Source: Strigops habroptila
Taxonomy: Eukaryota > Chordata > Aves > Psittaciformes > Psittacidae
Direction: 5' to 3'
Length of the DNA stretch: 64,000 nucleotides
Assembly: GCF_004027225.2 (NCBI RefSeq)
Contig: NC_046358.1
Coordinates: forward strand, 8,711,284-8,775,283
The notes under the pieces are model-generated. The model worked only from the letters and a program-made list of their open reading frames with translations, did no database searches and was not told the origin of the DNA. This document shows, piece after piece, positions 34,906 to 64,000 of the stretch. Numbering within the stretch: the stretch's first letter is position 1; the number at the start of each line of letters is the position of its first letter. Position numbers and translations under genes: made by a program.

Positions 34906-36858
34906 GGACATGCAATTATTGGAATAGCACCTATTATACAATATAATACAAAGGAATAGACTTTCTAATGGTACAGTTTCTTCAGAAAAAAGCAGGTATA
35001 TCCTACCTATTGCATTCATCTGTAGTGCTTGAAACCTGAATGAAATTAAGGTTCCACACTGTGCTACATTACATATGGGAAACAATATACATATTCGTAG
35101 TAAGAAAAGGAAAAAAAAAATAAATCAACATAGTCTGACAATGCAAGTGAAATTCAGTGCAGCTCCAGGGCAGCTTTAATGCAGCATTAGAATGTGTTAG
35201 CTCAGAGACAAAATATTCCCTTTATAATCCAAAGGTATTCATTTGGCAGAAGTTAAATAAAAAAGCACAGATGCTGGCTGGAGAGGCAGATGACTACAGC
35301 AAGCAGATCAGTAACTGACAAGTACCCTATGCATCCAGCATCCCTACAACAGGGATAATTAGGGAGAGCTGGCTGCGCCCTTCTCAGGCTTGTGTTCTTT
35401 AACTATTCAAACCTGCTACTCTCTTCCTAGTATAGCAAAAGGTGGTGTACCATTATGTTCCCTACAGAGATCCTGTAGAGCACAAGGGATTATTAAGTAC
35501 CTATGAAACAAAATTGGAGGAATTAAGACACCATGGACTTTAGTGACAGGCAATGAAGCTTGGCTATCAAGGAACCATTTGGGCAAATGAATGACAAGAA
35601 TCCAACATAAAAGATACCTCAGACTGCTTTCTGTGTATTTTGCTTTGATGACTAATAGTTTTACCTGGATTTTGTAAGGGTGTTAGGTATATTTCCGTCA
35701 CCTAAAGCCTACCAAGGTCACAAAGTAGACAATCTCCCCATCTCTGTTTCATCTTTCAAATTTTTATAAAACAAATAACCAAAAAAGCAAGTCTTGGTTG
35801 GTAATCAACTCTGCATGGTAAGCTCAGTGGTTTCAGTGATCCATAACTAATGGAAAAACATAAGCCAGCATTGACAAGGGTTCTTTTTATAGTTAAGGGT
35901 AAAATAAAGAAGCTACAGTATAGGTTTATAATTTATTTTCTAACTTACATTGCAATTTATTGTAAATCTGCAACATTCAGCGAAGTGCAGACATCTCCTC
36001 CTTTGTCTCATTTTCTAGACAGGAATGCTTTTCCAGATTCTACTGAACACGGGTTGAAGAGCCCCACTGTGGCTCCCAAAGAAGTGTATGATACAGAACT
36101 GAGAACTAGCTTCTCAGATCCTAATTAGTACTAAACACATCTCTAAAGAATACATCTATAAAACCATCTTGGGAAATGTTAATACTAATTTTTTAATGTT
36201 ATCAGTGTCAAGAAGGGGCAAGGTATATGATACTTCCTTAGGTAAAAAAATCTGTGCTGCTGTAGACAGGGGACAAGATAAGCACTGAGTGACTCGGAGA
36301 TGTGTGCAGCTCAAAATGGAAGAGACTTAAAAGGTAGAAATACCATCGTCTTCTAAACTGTGTGCTTTTTTAAACTGCAAAGACATGCTTGAGCAGTACT
36401 TATCTCCCAGCGTGATAACGTCGTCATTTTGGGAATAACCGTTTACAGGTTTTTCTTACAAACTCCTTGATTATGTAAGGCCTTAAATAATTAGGCCAAA
36501 TCTTCTAGCTAGGTAAACTAAAACCATAGAAATAAATAGCCTTTTAAAACACTCACCTTAGAGATATTTTTTATTCTAAATACATTGCACCTCTTCGACT
36601 ACCTAGTCATTCTGATCCTGGCCTCTACTCCCCCTCTTGCGGATCTGCTTGCTGCCTGCTCTTAGGCAATGCCTGGCCACTTATTTACACAGAATGCTCT
36701 TATGAATAGTTTATGATGCTTACTGTCTTTTAAAAGCGCAGATTCAACACCTTTTTTTTTTTAAATATATTTTTTGATTATTTTTTTAAATACACAGTAC
36801 ACAGACACAACATGCATCAGATTTAGGAGGAGGTTCTATACCTGTCAAGGCCCAGTTC

Positions 36859-63140
<26,282 letters not shown>

Positions 63141-64000
63141 CTAAAAATGAAGAAGAAAGTTAATAAGCTTCATTTTGTCTAAGAGATCAAGCAATTATGA
63201 AATATCCTCCTGTAACACTTTAACATGCCTCCTCTTTAAGATTTTGACTAACAACAATTTTCAAAGAAAAATGACACAGTTCTTTACATCAACCATTTCC
63301 CATTTTCCAAGGTTCCAAAGTCAAGGTGTGTAAAACTTAAAAATAAAGAAGCAAACCATATCTGTGTTTTTATCAGTAAAGAGAGGCAAAGATACACCAT
63401 AAGTTTCCATAAAAAGACAGAAAGACATACACACATGACTACATTGCTGCAGAATAGCACCCAAGAGTTCTCCAGCAGAGGAAGATAAAGTACATTCAGT
63501 AACACCATTAAAACCCAAGGAAATTAGTAAGTATATAGGGAAGGATACTGATTTGTTAATTCATATATTTCTGTCATTTAGAAGTATGTACTATTTACTC
63601 TGACATTCATCCCACAGAAATGTCACACTTGGAAGCTTTCCACCCTCATTTTATGCTATGAAAAAGCAACTATAACAAGTTGTGACAGAGAAAGAAATTC
63701 CATCTACTTTCCTCTCCCTGTGAATAAACTTTGTCTCATTCTAGTTACTGGTGGGAGGCTGTGTCCATATCACATCATCTGTTACTCTGTAACATTTCTA
63801 AAGTTAATCCATCCTCCCCCTCCAAAGCTGAAACTCTAGTTTTCACTCTTTCTTCCAGTCTTGGAGGCTGAAAATTTTTCTCTGGCCTCCTTTGAAAACA
63901 CATACCCTTTCACAGCTTAAGAGATGGGAAGTTTGGATTGTTTTTCTTGTATAAAGTGGTTGTATCCTTACTCTCAAGAGCCTTTGGTGTGCCATCTATC
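63141..64000 (-). other. TTBK2 intron at window edge
   Basis: The exon encoding the end of the kinase domain should precede LLMSVF but was not found here. It must lie above 64000. Confidence 0.7.

Larger units (their letters stand above)
29809..36858 (-). other. TTBK2: Probable TTBK2 3' untranslated region
   Basis: Begins after the TTBK2 stop codon at 36859. No splice-like coding segment or CR1 was seen in 7 kb, and the sequence is AT-rich with many T/A runs typical of a long 3' UTR. The lower limit is set by the AATAAA on the minus strand at 29814-29809; nearer signals may also be used. A Pumilio-type TGTAAATA is at 36689-36682 on the minus strand. TA/TG-rich tracts lie at 32520-32645 and 34850-34905. 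Confidence 0.45.

Overview
The window is vertebrate nuclear DNA, most likely from a bird. The evidence is short introns, several CR1 LINE fragments with the usual avian 3' end (ATTCTATGATTCTAT), one sharp CpG island, and the gene order CDAN1 - (extra gene) - TTBK2. Mammals also have CDAN1 next to TTBK2, both on one strand. The species cannot be told from sequence alone. No tRNA, rRNA, CRISPR or prokaryotic feature was seen.

Region 1-22540, minus strand: codanin-1 (CDAN1). Nineteen coding exons, from the start codon at 22540 down to 882, were traced by eye. All exon phases agree and give about 970 residues. The C-terminal exons lie beyond position 1. Introns hold CR1 fragments and otherwise nothing recognised.

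Region 21.8-23.6 kb: a CpG island acting as a head-to-head promoter. CDAN1 leaves it leftward. A two-exon Myb/SANT-domain gene (22931-25696, 374 residues) leaves it rightward. The right-hand gene resembles the NAIF1/TSNARE1/MYPOP group of proteins, derived from Harbinger transposon Myb partners. I know of no counterpart between CDAN1 and TTBK2 in mammals.

Region 26-36.8 kb: the tail-to-tail interval between the Myb gene and TTBK2. The right part (about 29.8-36.86 kb) is probably the long TTBK2 3' UTR. The left part has a weakly supported set of possible minus-strand exons.

Region 36859-64000, minus strand: the C-terminal half of tau tubulin kinase 2 (TTBK2), from just after the kinase domain to the stop codon. 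Six exons match the known protein and all phases agree. The 18-kb intron between two of them holds a well-formed extra in-frame exon of 249 bp (83 residues) that is absent from the human protein as I remember it. A possible partner exon lies next to it. The same intron also holds a speculative five-exon plus-strand reading frame (48099-56148).

Functionally, CDAN1 acts in histone supply and chromatin through ASF1, and TTBK2 starts ciliogenesis at the mother centriole. The Myb gene is probably a nuclear DNA-binding protein. Sharing a promoter suggests that CDAN1 and the Myb gene are co-expressed; no direct functional link is visible.
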